This document shows, one piece after another, positions 40,461 through 48,954 of a DNA stretch of 64,000 bases (position 1 is its first letter; every line of letters starts with the position of its first letter). Under the pieces are notes generated by a model, which did not search any database, was not told where the DNA came from, and saw nothing but the letters and a program-made list of their open reading frames with translations. This stretch comes from CALNXN01 sp942490645. Its GTDB lineage: Bacteria > Pseudomonadota > Alphaproteobacteria > Rhodobacterales > Rhodobacteraceae. Both the position numbers and the translations under genes were made by a program. The stretch covers positions 248,001 to 312,000 of the forward strand of contig CALNXN010000010.1 of NCBI GenBank assembly GCA_942490645.1, given 5' to 3'.

Positions 40461-41408
40461 ATGAAAGATCTGGCAGGCGCCAACGACGGCAAGTTTTCCG
40501 ACCCCGAATGGACGGCCAAGGGGGAACGGCGTGCGACTGTTGCGCTCAGCAATCCGCAGACACTGTGGTTCAACACCGGAACGCTCTGCAACATCGAATG
40601 TGCCAGTTGCTACATCGAAAGCAGCCCTTCCAATGACCGTCTGGTTTATATCACAACCGAGGAAGTTGTTTCCTATCTGGACCAGATCGTAGGCCGTAAA
40701 TGGCCGGTTTCCGAGATTGCATTCACCGGTGGCGAACCGTTCATGAACCCTCAGATGATCGACATGGCGCAGGCCAGCCTTGAGCGCGGTTATGATGTTT
40801 TGATCCTGACCAACGCCATGCGCCCGATGATGCGACGCGTGATGCAAGAGGGTTTAAAGCGTCTGAATTCCGCATTTCCCGGCAAACTGATGTTGCGAGT
40901 TTCGGTCGATCATTTCGATGCTGATTTGCACGACGCCGAGCGCGGTGCCGGCACCTTCGATAAAACACTCTCAGGCATGAAGTGGCTGCGGGACAACGGT
41001 ATCAAGATGTCTGTCGCTGGGCGTTCGGTGATGGGCGAAGGTGACGCAGAAAGCCGCGCGGGCTATGCTGAATTCTTTGCCGAAAATGACTTTAAGATCG
41101 ACGCTCAAGATCCTGCCCAGACAGTATTATTTCCTGAAATGGACGTATCGGTCGAAGTGCCTGAGATCACGACCGCTTGCTGGGATATCCTTGGAAAATC
41201 ACCCAATGCGGTGATGTGTTCCTCGTCGCGCATGGTGGTCAAACGCAAGGGGGCCGTCCGGCCGAGTGTTCTGGCTTGCACGCTCCTGCCCTATGACCCC
41301 GAGTTTGAGTTGGGCGAAACGTTGGAGCAAGCAGAGGGCGATGTGTCGCTTAACCATCCGCATTGCGCCAAATTCTGCGTGCTCGGCGGTGCCAGTTGCT
41401 CCTCCTGA
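40461..41408 (+). CDS. Radical SAM protein with extra C-terminal cysteines, function unknown
   Basis: A 315-residue radical SAM enzyme. The SAM [4Fe-4S] cluster is held by C43, C47 and C50 in CNIECASCY, and AFTGGEPFMNP is the GGE motif. A second group of cysteines lies at the end: C273 (LACTLLPY), C302, C306 and C313 (HPHCAKFCVLGGASC), probably binding an auxiliary Fe-S cluster as in SPASM-like enzymes. This suggests a peptide- or cofactor-modifying reaction, but I do not recognise the family and no precursor peptide gene is evident beside it. The ATG at 40461 has GAGG six bases upstream. Divergent from zwf, convergent with the DUF2855 gene. Confidence 0.82.
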   Translation: MKDLAGANDGKFSDPEWTAKGERRATVALSNPQTLWFNTGTLCNIECASCYIESSPSNDRLVYITTEEVVSYLDQIVGRKWPVSEIAFTGGEPFMNPQMIDMAQASLERGYDVLILTNAMRPMMRRVMQEGLKRLNSAFPGKLMLRVSVDHFDADLHDAERGAGTFDKTLSGMKWLRDNGIKMSVAGRSVMGEGDAESRAGYAEFFAENDFKIDAQDPAQTVLFPEMDVSVEVPEITTACWDILGKSPNAVMCSSSRMVVKRKGAVRPSVLACTLLPYDPEFELGETLEQAEGDVSLNHPHCAKFCVLGGASCSS

Positions 41409-41415
41409 GCAATGT

Positions 41416-42486
41416 TCAAACCGATATAATGTGACCGTCGCGGGGGTTGGCTGTGCCACCGATCAACGCGGCATAGACGTCGGGCGCCTCTGAAATACCG
41501 CTGTGCACCTTCACCTCAAGCCAGTCGTTTGCGTTCTGGGCGATGCGTTTGATCGCATCGTTGATCTGTTTTTCGATCACGCCGGGGCCCCAATCTTCGC
41601 GCCGCTTGGCAATTTGCGCAGGTGCAAAAAAGAACTGTGGCTTGGCACCGGGCAAAGACTGTTTTGGGTTGAATTTGTCCCAGTGACTGATCCCGACCGC
41701 GGCGGAGTGTTTGATGTTGTCGCGTAAATGATTGTGCAGGGCGGCCTTGACCTCCCCGTTGCCAGCCATGTCCACATAAACAGATGGCACTTGTTCCAAC
41801 TGCTCGATCTCATCATAGGTCAGAACCTGATCGCAGGCACCCAAACCTTCGACAAAGCCCTTGTTCCCTTTGGACGTCAGCCCAACGATCTTGAAGTCCC
41901 GCCCGTTCAGTTCGGCCAGGAATTTGCACAGCCCCAAACCCGTTTTGGACGAAGCGGACCCGATGACGATCTGCTTGGCTCCGAATTGGTCGTTGTCGGC
42001 CAACCAATCAAACAGCAGATAAGACGTTGCCAAAAGCGGTTGCAACAAAGCCCGCACATAATCCCGGTTTGCGTCGCCCGCAGGCACCGGGTTGTAACGG
42101 TTGTAAACGGCGGGCAGGTCCGCGCGGTGCGGTGCGGCATCCGTTATCGCGCCATGCGCGTCAGCTTTCGGAGTGATCACCAATTCACTGGCAAGCGGAT
42201 AGAACCCGTAAAGCCGCATACCGATCGCGAGATCATCGCTTTGGCTCTCGACGACTTCGGCGACACCCCAGACGGGCAATAGACCCTGACCATCCACGCC
42301 GGACGGAAAAAACGCCCAGTAGCCGATGTCAAATCCCGCCAGCGCATAGGTGACGTTGTTGGAGGTCAACGCGAAGCTGTCGAGCTTGAGGCGCGCCTGA
42401 CCGGGCGCCAACGGTTGCGCATCCACAGTATCCATACGCGTCGATGCGATGTTCTTCTGATCGATCAAAACTCTGTCTACAGTCAT
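41416..42486 (-). CDS. DUF2855 family protein (MDR-fold oxidoreductase-like)
   Basis: A 356-residue protein related to medium-chain dehydrogenase/reductases. The N-terminal GroES-like part has LALTSNNVTYALAGFDIGYW-type sequence (here FALTSNNVTYALAGFDIGYW), and a nucleotide fold follows with QIVIGSASSKTGLGLCKFL and VYVDMAGNG. This is DUF2855, a family with no assigned substrate. Start at 42486 is preferred (GGGAG upstream); the frame is open to 42519. It converges with the radical SAM gene and lies on the same strand downstream of usg, 71 bp from it. Confidence 0.82.
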   Translation of the reverse strand: MTVDRVLIDQKNIASTRMDTVDAQPLAPGQARLKLDSFALTSNNVTYALAGFDIGYWAFFPSGVDGQGLLPVWGVAEVVESQSDDLAIGMRLYGFYPLASELVITPKADAHGAITDAAPHRADLPAVYNRYNPVPAGDANRDYVRALLQPLLATSYLLFDWLADNDQFGAKQIVIGSASSKTGLGLCKFLAELNGRDFKIVGLTSKGNKGFVEGLGACDQVLTYDEIEQLEQVPSVYVDMAGNGEVKAALHNHLRDNIKHSAAVGISHWDKFNPKQSLPGAKPQFFFAPAQIAKRREDWGPGVIEKQINDAIKRIAQNANDWLEVKVHSGISEAPDVYAALIGGTANPRDGHIISV

Positions 42487-42557
42487 CCGCCCGCTCCCTT
42501 GTGATCCATGCGCGAACATAGACTGGAGTGGGACGCCAACGCTTGCGAAACGTCACG

Positions 42558-42827
42558 TCAGTGAACGGTGAACTCTCCGGTCACATTGCGCCATTCACCA
42601 CTTCGGAGCAATTTGCGATGCGTAAACCGCACCGAGTGCAGCGGCCCTTCGATTTCGGATTGCCAATACTCCACAAACTGAAAAAGCCGCGGATGATCAG
42701 GCGCAATGTCATACTCCTGCCAGACGAAGGTATTGAGCACGTGTTTGTAATCCGGCAATCGATAGAAAAACTCGGCCGTGGTCAGCCCATATCCCTTGAG
42801 CATCATTTCCGTTTCAGATTGGGGCAT
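42558..42827 (-). CDS. Usg family protein
   Basis: An 89-residue cytoplasmic protein with LKGYGLTTAEFFYRLPDYKHVL, TFVWQEYDIAPDHPRLFQFVEYW and IEGPLHSVRFTHRKL, the pattern of the Usg family first noted beside the tryptophan genes of Caulobacter. Its function is not known. Here it stands alone, divergent from gyrA, with no trp gene nearby. ATG 42827 has GAGG five bases upstream; the GTG two codons earlier overlaps that site. Confidence 0.85.
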   Translation of the reverse strand: MPQSETEMMLKGYGLTTAEFFYRLPDYKHVLNTFVWQEYDIAPDHPRLFQFVEYWQSEIEGPLHSVRFTHRKLLRSGEWRNVTGEFTVH

Positions 42828-42928
42828 TTTCACCTCTTTATGTTGACCTGTATGACCACCTTGCCACGAAAAAATTACTTTTCAATAAAAACAGTGTGTT
42901 AGCAGTCTTCATCTATGGCTGCCAAACC

Positions 42929-42957
42929 TTGCGACAGAGAGGGATTGCACCCTATAT
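42929..42957 (+). promoter_or_regulatory. Promoter of gyrA with an overlapping inverted repeat
   Basis: TTGCGA (42929-42934) and CTATAT (42952-42957) are 17 bp apart and make a good sigma-70 type promoter 62 bp before the gyrA GTG. The inverted repeat CACCCTAT-N12-ATAGGGTG (42948-42975) covers the -10 box and the likely start site, and GTGTTAACAC (42973-42982) follows. Confidence 0.55.
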
Positions 42958-43018
42958 GCGGTGGGTGATAGGGTGTTAACACAAGATATAGACCCCGCTG
43001 AACAATTGGGCAGATCAC

Positions 43019-45778
43019 GTGAGCGACACACCACAACCCCCTGATAACGATGATGAAATGCGCCCCGAGCGCCCGGCCTATGATGGCCCGAGCATCAGCA
43101 TCGAACAAGAAATGCGCACGTCCTACCTGGATTACGCGATGTCGGTTATTGTCAGCCGTGCCATCCCCGATCTGCGCGATGGGCTGAAACCTGTGCACCG
43201 ACGCATCTTGTTCGCGATGCACGAGACCGGCAACACGCACGACAAAAGCTACCGAAAATCCGCCCGCCCCGTTGGCGATGTGATGGGGCAGTATCACCCT
43301 CATGGCGACTCTGCGATCTATGACGCCTTGGTGCGGATGGCGCAGGATTTCTCGATGTCGCTGCCACTGCTTGATGGTCAGGGCAACTTTGGGTCAATGG
43401 ACGGCGATAACCCGGCCGCCATGCGTTACACCGAAGTGCGCATGGACAAGCCCGCCGCCTATTTGCTGGCCGATATCGACAAGGACACTGTCGATTTTCA
43501 GGACAACTACGACGGCAAACAAAAAGAACCCACGGTTCTGCCCGCGCGTTTTCCCAATATGCTGGTCAATGGCGCGGGCGGCATTGCCGTCGGCATGGCC
43601 ACCAACATTCCGCCGCACAATTTGGGCGAGGTCGTGGATGCCACGCTGGCGTTGATCGAAAACCCGGATCTGACGTCGGAAGATCTGATCGAATACGTAC
43701 CTGGCCCCGATTTCCCGACGGGCGGCATCATGCTGGGCCGCACCGGCGCACGCAAAGCCTATCTGGAAGGGCGCGGATCGGTCATCATTCGGGCCAAGAC
43801 CCGCGTTGAAGAAATCCGCAAGGACCGTTGGGCGATTGTCGTCGATGAGATTCCCTATCAGGTCAACAAGGCGTCGATGATCGAGAAGATTGCCGAACAG
43901 GTGCGCGAGAAAAAGATCGAAGGCATCAGTCATGTGCAGGACGAATCCGACCGCAATGGTGTTCGGGTCGTGGTTGAGTTGAAGCGTGATGCGACGGCAG
44001 AGGTGGTGATGAACCAACTTTACCGTTTCACGCCGATGCAGACCTATTTCGGGTGCAACATGCTGGCCCTGAACGGCGGGCGCCCTGAACAGCTGACCCT
44101 GCGCAAGTTCCTGACATACTTCATTGATTTCCGCGAAGACGTCGTGGCACGGCGCACGGCTTACCTGTTGCGCAAGGCGCGCGAGCGCAGCCATGTTCTG
44201 TGTGGTCTGGCCGTTGCGGTCACCAACATTGATGAGGTCGTTGCGACCATTCGGTCCTCTGCCGATGCCGCCGAAGCGCGCGAAAAGCTGATGACGCGGC
44301 GCTGGCCCGCGCAAGATATCCTGCCCTACATCGCGCTGATTGATGATCCGACCCATACGGCCAATGATGACGGCACCTATAACCTGTCTGAGACGCAAGC
44401 CCGCGCGATTTTGGAGTTGCGCCTGCAACGCCTGACGCAGATCGGTGTCAAAGAAGTCACCGATGAGCTCGAAGAACTGGCGGGCAAGATCAAGGAGTAC
44501 CTTGAAATTCTGGGGTCTCGCGACCGGATCATGGCGATCATTGCGGACGAATTGCGTGAAGTGCGCGAGCTGTTCGCCGTGCCGCGCCGCACCGAGATCG
44601 TCGACTGGTCAGGCGACATGGAAGACGAAGACCTGATCGCGCGCGAAGACATGGTCGTGACTGTTACCTCCGGCGGCTACATCAAGCGCACGCCGCTGGC
44701 CGATTTCCGCAGCCAGAGGCGCGGCGGCAAGGGTCTTGCGGGTATGCAGACCAAGGAAGAGGACGTCGTTACGACCCTGTTCGTGGCCAACACCCACACG
44801 CAACTGCTGTTTTTCACAACAGACGGCATGGCCTACAAGCTTAAGACATGGCGTTTGCCGCAGGGTGGACGCACATCCAAAGGCAAGGCAATCGTCAATA
44901 TCCTGCCGATTCCAGCGGGTGTGTCCGTGGCAGATATCATGCCCGTGGATCGTGACGAGGCGGAATGGTCGGAACTGCAGATCGTCTTTGCAACATCTGC
45001 TGGAACGGTGCGTCGCAACGCATTGTCAGACTTCACAAATGTGAAATCCAACGGCAAAATCGCGATGAAGTTCGAGGACGACCACGCCGAGACAACGCTG
45101 ATAAACGCCAAGATCGCATCTCGCGAAGATGACGTGATGCTCGTGACCGCATCCGGACGCGCCATCCGGTTCCCCTCCGAAGACGTGCGCGTGTTCAATT
45201 CGCGCAGCTCCGTCGGTGTGCGTGGCGTCAGGCTGACCGGCAAGGACAAGGTCGTTTCCATGTCCGTGATCCGCCATTTCGATGCCACCTCGGATGAGCG
45301 CGCGGCTTACTTGAAGATGCGCCGCGCCATGGCCGGGCTGGCAGATGATGCGGAGAGCGCCGCGTCAGATGAAGAAGAGACGAGTGCCAACGCAACCATC
45401 AGCCCCGAGCGCTATGCCGAAATGTCGGCAGCTGAGAACCTGATTCTGACGATCACTGCACAAGGCTCGGGCAAGCTCAGCTCCAGCCATGACTATCCGG
45501 TGCGTGGACGCGGTGGCATGGGCGTGGCGGCATGGGACAAGCGTATGCAAACCGGTCCGATCATCGCTTCTTTCCCGGTGGAAATGGACGATCAGATCAT
45601 GCTCGCGACCTCCAAGGGACAGTCCATCCGGGTCCCGGTCGAAGGCATTTCATTCCGCTCACGCAGTGCGGGTGGCGTCAAGGTGTTCGACACCGGCAAG
45701 GGCGAAGTAGTCGTCAGCGTGGCCTGGATCGCGGATCAGGGCGAAGAAGACATCGAAGACGGCGCGGCAGAGACCTGA
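43019..45778 (+). CDS. gyrA: DNA gyrase subunit A
   Basis: A 919-residue type II topoisomerase subunit that cuts and reseals DNA; with GyrB it adds negative supercoils. The active tyrosine is in MRYTEVRM, the quinolone region has HGDSAIYDALVRMAQDFS, and the C-terminal beta-pinwheel contains the GyrA box QRRGGKGL (SQRRGGKGLAGM). The start is GTG. An acidic and Ser/Ala-rich insert (DDAESAASDEEETSANA) interrupts the C-terminal domain near residue 790. A promoter with an inverted repeat lies upstream and a hairpin overlaps the stop codon. Confidence 0.97.
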   Translation: MSDTPQPPDNDDEMRPERPAYDGPSISIEQEMRTSYLDYAMSVIVSRAIPDLRDGLKPVHRRILFAMHETGNTHDKSYRKSARPVGDVMGQYHPHGDSAIYDALVRMAQDFSMSLPLLDGQGNFGSMDGDNPAAMRYTEVRMDKPAAYLLADIDKDTVDFQDNYDGKQKEPTVLPARFPNMLVNGAGGIAVGMATNIPPHNLGEVVDATLALIENPDLTSEDLIEYVPGPDFPTGGIMLGRTGARKAYLEGRGSVIIRAKTRVEEIRKDRWAIVVDEIPYQVNKASMIEKIAEQVREKKIEGISHVQDESDRNGVRVVVELKRDATAEVVMNQLYRFTPMQTYFGCNMLALNGGRPEQLTLRKFLTYFIDFREDVVARRTAYLLRKARERSHVLCGLAVAVTNIDEVVATIRSSADAAEAREKLMTRRWPAQDILPYIALIDDPTHTANDDGTYNLSETQARAILELRLQRLTQIGVKEVTDELEELAGKIKEYLEILGSRDRIMAIIADELREVRELFAVPRRTEIVDWSGDMEDEDLIAREDMVVTVTSGGYIKRTPLADFRSQRRGGKGLAGMQTKEEDVVTTLFVANTHTQLLFFTTDGMAYKLKTWRLPQGGRTSKGKAIVNILPIPAGVSVADIMPVDRDEAEWSELQIVFATSAGTVRRNALSDFTNVKSNGKIAMKFEDDHAETTLINAKIASREDDVMLVTASGRAIRFPSEDVRVFNSRSSVGVRGVRLTGKDKVVSMSVIRHFDATSDERAAYLKMRRAMAGLADDAESAASDEEETSANATISPERYAEMSAAENLILTITAQGSGKLSSSHDYPVRGRGGMGVAAWDKRMQTGPIIASFPVEMDDQIMLATSKGQSIRVPVEGISFRSRSAGGVKVFDTGKGEVVVSVAWIADQGEEDIEDGAAET

Positions 45779-45790
45779 TCCTCTGCCGCG
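45763..45790. terminator. Hairpin terminator overlapping the end of gyrA
   Basis: A perfect 10-bp stem CGCGGCAGAG / CTCTGCCGCG with an eight-base loop. The gyrA stop codon (45776-45778) lies in the loop and the left arm is coding sequence. TCCGTTT follows. It could also stop the convergent small-protein gene. Confidence 0.65.
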
Positions 45791-45802
45791 TCCGTTTCGG
45801 GC

Positions 45803-46114
45803 TTAGTTCGTTGTGGTTGTGGTTGTGGATGACGACGAACCGCCCACCACGGCTCCGACCGCCAGCACCCCAGCACCGACGGCTGCCGGGGTGCCGATGG
45901 ACCCCTCGCCGGCCAAACCTCCACTTTCTGCGCGCACGCAGGATCGCGCAAGCTGACCGTTTTGTTCAATGGGATCGGGCCGGCAATTATAGGCAACACC
46001 ATCCGCGCCAATAACGCGATCCGTGTAGACAGGATCACCCGTGGTTTGATCTTGAGCGACGGCGCTGCCGCAGATCACGGCAGTTGCCAAGGCTATTGTC
46101 CAAGTCATTTTCAT
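45803..46114 (-). CDS. Small secreted protein of unknown function
   Basis: A 103-residue exported protein. Signal peptide MKMTWTIALATAVICGSAVAQ, then a short mature part with two cysteines (YNCRPDP, ARSCVRA), which may form a disulfide, and a C-terminal hydrophobic, Gly/Ala/Val-rich segment (IGTPAAVGAGVLAVGAVVGG) ending in SSSSTTTTTTN. The last segment looks like a membrane anchor. I do not know the family; similar small proteins occur in roseobacters. Start 46114 is chosen for its GGGAG at -12 and the signal peptide. Convergent with gyrA. Confidence 0.65.
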   Translation of the reverse strand: MKMTWTIALATAVICGSAVAQDQTTGDPVYTDRVIGADGVAYNCRPDPIEQNGQLARSCVRAESGGLAGEGSIGTPAAVGAGVLAVGAVVGGSSSSTTTTTTN

Positions 46115-46542
46115 GTCTCTTACTCCCGCTGGGCCGACCCGCACAACGCGGATCAGTATCAAAGGTCATAAGAGTATGCGCCGCTTGTGATGCTGCAATC
46201 CAAGGTAGCTTGGCACATGGAAATCAGCAAAAACCATCTGATTGCATCGTTTTGTCCAAGCGACGCTTCGCGCATCAATCCGCATAGGGTGGCGGAATAC
46301 TGGGCTTTGAGGTCTCATATCGGCGGCGTTTCGCCGGATGACCGTATCAGCCAGAGTCTTGATATCTGACCCGCAGCATGCGCGACCTTGTGCCGTTTTG
46401 GTGACGAAAGTCAGTCGATCGGCTGCAAAGCGTTCATTTTTTCAGCATGTGCAGAACGCTTTTCTTATTGGAGATGCACTTTGCTTGACGATGCAAATAT
46501 TCCCGCATAGCGTGTATCCTTTGGTTCAAAAGGAGTATTCAA
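46115..46542. other. Intergenic stretch without a recognised gene
   Basis: No gene is supported here. A short plus-strand frame from 46217 to 46369 (about 50 residues) lacks a ribosome-binding site and known features. A weak promoter-like TTGACG at 46485-46490 lies 53 bp before the VPLPA-type gene at 46543. Nothing else was recognised. Confidence 0.5.
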
Positions 46543-47394
46543 ATGCATCGGAAATTCATCTTTCTATCTATCGCACTGACACTCGCTGCGCCGCTCTCTC
46601 AGGCGGCAACCGTATTTTCCGGAACCGGGGCAAACACCGCGGCAGTCCAAGGCGTCGTGGACGATTTCAGGGTCGCGCTCGGGACATTGAATGCGCCCGC
46701 CCCGGTCAATGCGCCGGACGGGCGGCGCGAAATCAACTGGGATGCTGCACCCGATGCGATATCCCAACCCAACGCCTTTCCGGGCGATTTCTTCAACGCC
46801 GATGTGTCGCCCCGCGCGCGGGGTCTTGAAGTCCAGGCGAGCGGTGCCACGACGGGCTTTTCACTCAGCGCAAACGCTGGTTCAGGCACAACACCAGCCT
46901 TTGGATCTCCGGGTTTTTTCCCGCGCTTCAGCGAAGAGCGTCTTTTCACACCGGTCGGTGGCACGACACTAGATGTTCTTTTCTTTGATCCGGCCAACCC
47001 AAGCCAACAAGCGCTGTCGACAGGATTTGGCGCGATCTTCAGCGATGTGGATTCGATCGGGGTCACATCGATGCAGTTCTTCGATCTGAACGACGACCCG
47101 CTTGATATAGCAGGGGCAACGGACGGGCTGGTGTTTGTCGATGCACTCGATAGGGGCTTGTCGTTTCTGGGAGTGGACTTTGACGCCCCTGTACTGGCGC
47201 GGGTGGCAATTACATCCGGCAGCAGTGCATTCGATGGCGCCGATTTCTTTGGCAGTGGCGATGCGGTCGTGATGGATGATTTCATTTTCGGAGAACCGGT
47301 CGCCATCGCGCCTATCCCTTTGCCCGGTTCGTTGGCTTTGATGGGCGTCGCGGTCTTGGGTTTGAGCGGGATGGCGCGCCGACGACGCTCCTGA
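46543..47394 (+). CDS. PEP/VPLPA-CTERM type surface protein
   Basis: A 283-residue exported protein. Signal peptide MHRKFIFLSIALTLAAPLSQA; C-terminal sorting signal IPLPGSLALMGVAVLGLSG followed by MARRRRS, a variant of the VPLPA tail. The mature domain contains DVLFFDPANP, FGAIFSDVDSIGVTSM and LSFLGVDFDAP, resembling a family of PEP-CTERM proteins with a jelly-roll-like beta domain. AAGGAG is seven bases before the ATG. A hairpin follows the stop. Function is probably in the cell surface or biofilm matrix; that is inference. Confidence 0.82.
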   Translation: MHRKFIFLSIALTLAAPLSQAATVFSGTGANTAAVQGVVDDFRVALGTLNAPAPVNAPDGRREINWDAAPDAISQPNAFPGDFFNADVSPRARGLEVQASGATTGFSLSANAGSGTTPAFGSPGFFPRFSEERLFTPVGGTTLDVLFFDPANPSQQALSTGFGAIFSDVDSIGVTSMQFFDLNDDPLDIAGATDGLVFVDALDRGLSFLGVDFDAPVLARVAITSGSSAFDGADFFGSGDAVVMDDFIFGEPVAIAPIPLPGSLALMGVAVLGLSGMARRRRS

Positions 47395-47403
47395 CAAGTA
47401 TCA

Positions 47404-47428
47404 CGGCGCGGACCGATGACCCGCGCCG
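47404..47428 (+). terminator. Hairpin after the third VPLPA-type gene
   Basis: A perfect 8-bp stem CGGCGCGG / CCGCGCCG with a nine-base loop, nine bases after the stop at 47394. There is no T tract, so termination would be Rho-aided or weak. Confidence 0.4.
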
Positions 47429-47477
47429 CACTCACGTCTGTTTCCTGCTTGTGGTTTCCAGACCTCCGGAATTTCTC

Positions 47478-48953
47478 TCAAAGCCCGTAAATGCCGGTGA
47501 ATTTTTCCTTGAGATAGTTCAATAGCGGTTGCTCGCTCGGTTCCACTCCGGCCGCCCGCGCAATGATATCGCGCGGCTCATAAAGCCCGCCGTGCGTTTG
47601 CAGGTTCGCCCGCAGCCACCCTGTGGCAGCTTCCGTGTCACCTTGGGCCAGCTGGCTATCAAGATCCGGCAGGGCCGCGCGCATCGCGTCGTTCAGACAA
47701 CCCGCATAGACATTGCCAAGGCTGTAGGTCGGGAAATATCCAAAGAGCCCAACGGACCAATGCACGTCCTGAAGCACGCCGTTTGATGGCTTGTCTACCG
47801 CATAGCCGAAATCCGCAAGAAAACGGTCGTTCCACGCCGCCTCCAGATCGCCGACTTGCAGATCACCCGACATCAGCGCGCGTTCCAGATCAAACCGCAA
47901 CAGAACGTGCAGGTTATACTGCAATTCGTCTGCTTCGGTGCGAATATAGCCATCGCTCACCCTGTTCACGGTCTGGTAAAAAGCGTCCGGGTCCGCGACC
48001 CCGAAATCTCCAAAGCTGTCTTGCATCTGCGCAAAAAGCCACCCGGTAAAGGGACGTCCGCGTCCGATCTGGTTTTCATAGATACGGCTTTGACTTTCGT
48101 GCACGCCCATCGACACACCCCGCCCTACAGGCGTCAGCAGATAGCTTCGGTCGATGTTCTGCTCATAAGCGGCATGACCGACCTCGTGAATTGTGGAATA
48201 AAAACAGTTGAACGGATCAGAAGCGCTCGTCCGGGTGGTGATGCGCACATCCAGACCCGAACCGGAGCTGAACGGATGCACGGCCTTGTCCACGCGCCCA
48301 TGGCTCATGTCATATCCGAATGTACGCGCAAGCTTGCGGGCCAGCTTCATCTGCTGGGTTTCATCAAACTGACCTTGCAGCTTGGCGGGGCCTTCGGCGT
48401 CACGAACGGCGGCGCGCAAATCCGACAATTCCGGGCGCATGGCGCTGAACATTGCTTCCAGATCGGCGCCCGTGGTGCCGGGTTCATAATCGGCCAGCAT
48501 TGCGTCATAGACATCGCCGCCTGCCGCAAGTGCCTGGCCCTCTTCGCGCTTCAGCTCTACGACCTTGGCCAGTGTCGGCAAGAACGCCGTCACGTCGTCC
48601 TCCTCACGCGCCTCGGCCCAGATACCTTGCGCCTCGGACGTGAGGCGGGCCAGTCGCGTGGCCAGCTCTGCGGGTACTTTTGATGCCCTGTCATAGCTGC
48701 GGCGGATCAGGCGGACCTGTGCGGACCCTGCTTCATCCAGCGCGCTTGGATCGATCGCTTGCAGCCAATCCGCCAGCTGTGGATCGGTACGGCGGGCATG
48801 CAGCACAGATTCCATCGCCGCCATTTCCTCGGCCCGTTGCGGTGCGGCCCCGCGCGGCATCGTGGTTTCCTGATCCCAGCCCAAGCGCCCGGCAACCTGC
48901 GCCAGCGCCTGCGTTTGCTTGGAATGCGCCATCAGGGCGTCAAAGGCTGTCAT
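47478..48953 (-). CDS. M32 family metallocarboxypeptidase
   Basis: A 491-residue zinc carboxypeptidase of the Thermus aquaticus (Taq) type. The zinc motif is IHEVGHAAYEQN (HExxH), with the third ligand expected in GVHESQSRIYENQIGR. Other M32 segments: LGWDQETTMPRGAAPQRAEEMAAM (shortened here: GWDQETTMPRGAAPQRAEEM) and YFPTYSLGNVYAGCLNDA. It removes C-terminal residues from peptides in the cytoplasm. AGGAA lies seven bases before the ATG. It directly follows ctaA on the same strand, one base apart. Confidence 0.94.
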   Translation of the reverse strand: MTAFDALMAHSKQTQALAQVAGRLGWDQETTMPRGAAPQRAEEMAAMESVLHARRTDPQLADWLQAIDPSALDEAGSAQVRLIRRSYDRASKVPAELATRLARLTSEAQGIWAEAREEDDVTAFLPTLAKVVELKREEGQALAAGGDVYDAMLADYEPGTTGADLEAMFSAMRPELSDLRAAVRDAEGPAKLQGQFDETQQMKLARKLARTFGYDMSHGRVDKAVHPFSSGSGLDVRITTRTSASDPFNCFYSTIHEVGHAAYEQNIDRSYLLTPVGRGVSMGVHESQSRIYENQIGRGRPFTGWLFAQMQDSFGDFGVADPDAFYQTVNRVSDGYIRTEADELQYNLHVLLRFDLERALMSGDLQVGDLEAAWNDRFLADFGYAVDKPSNGVLQDVHWSVGLFGYFPTYSLGNVYAGCLNDAMRAALPDLDSQLAQGDTEAATGWLRANLQTHGGLYEPRDIIARAAGVEPSEQPLLNYLKEKFTGIYGL

Positions 48954-48954
48954 G

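Noticed and set aside
46217..46369. Possible small protein of about 50 residues
   Set aside because: No ribosome-binding site, no signal or membrane segment and no recognised family; listed only as part of the intergenic stretch.
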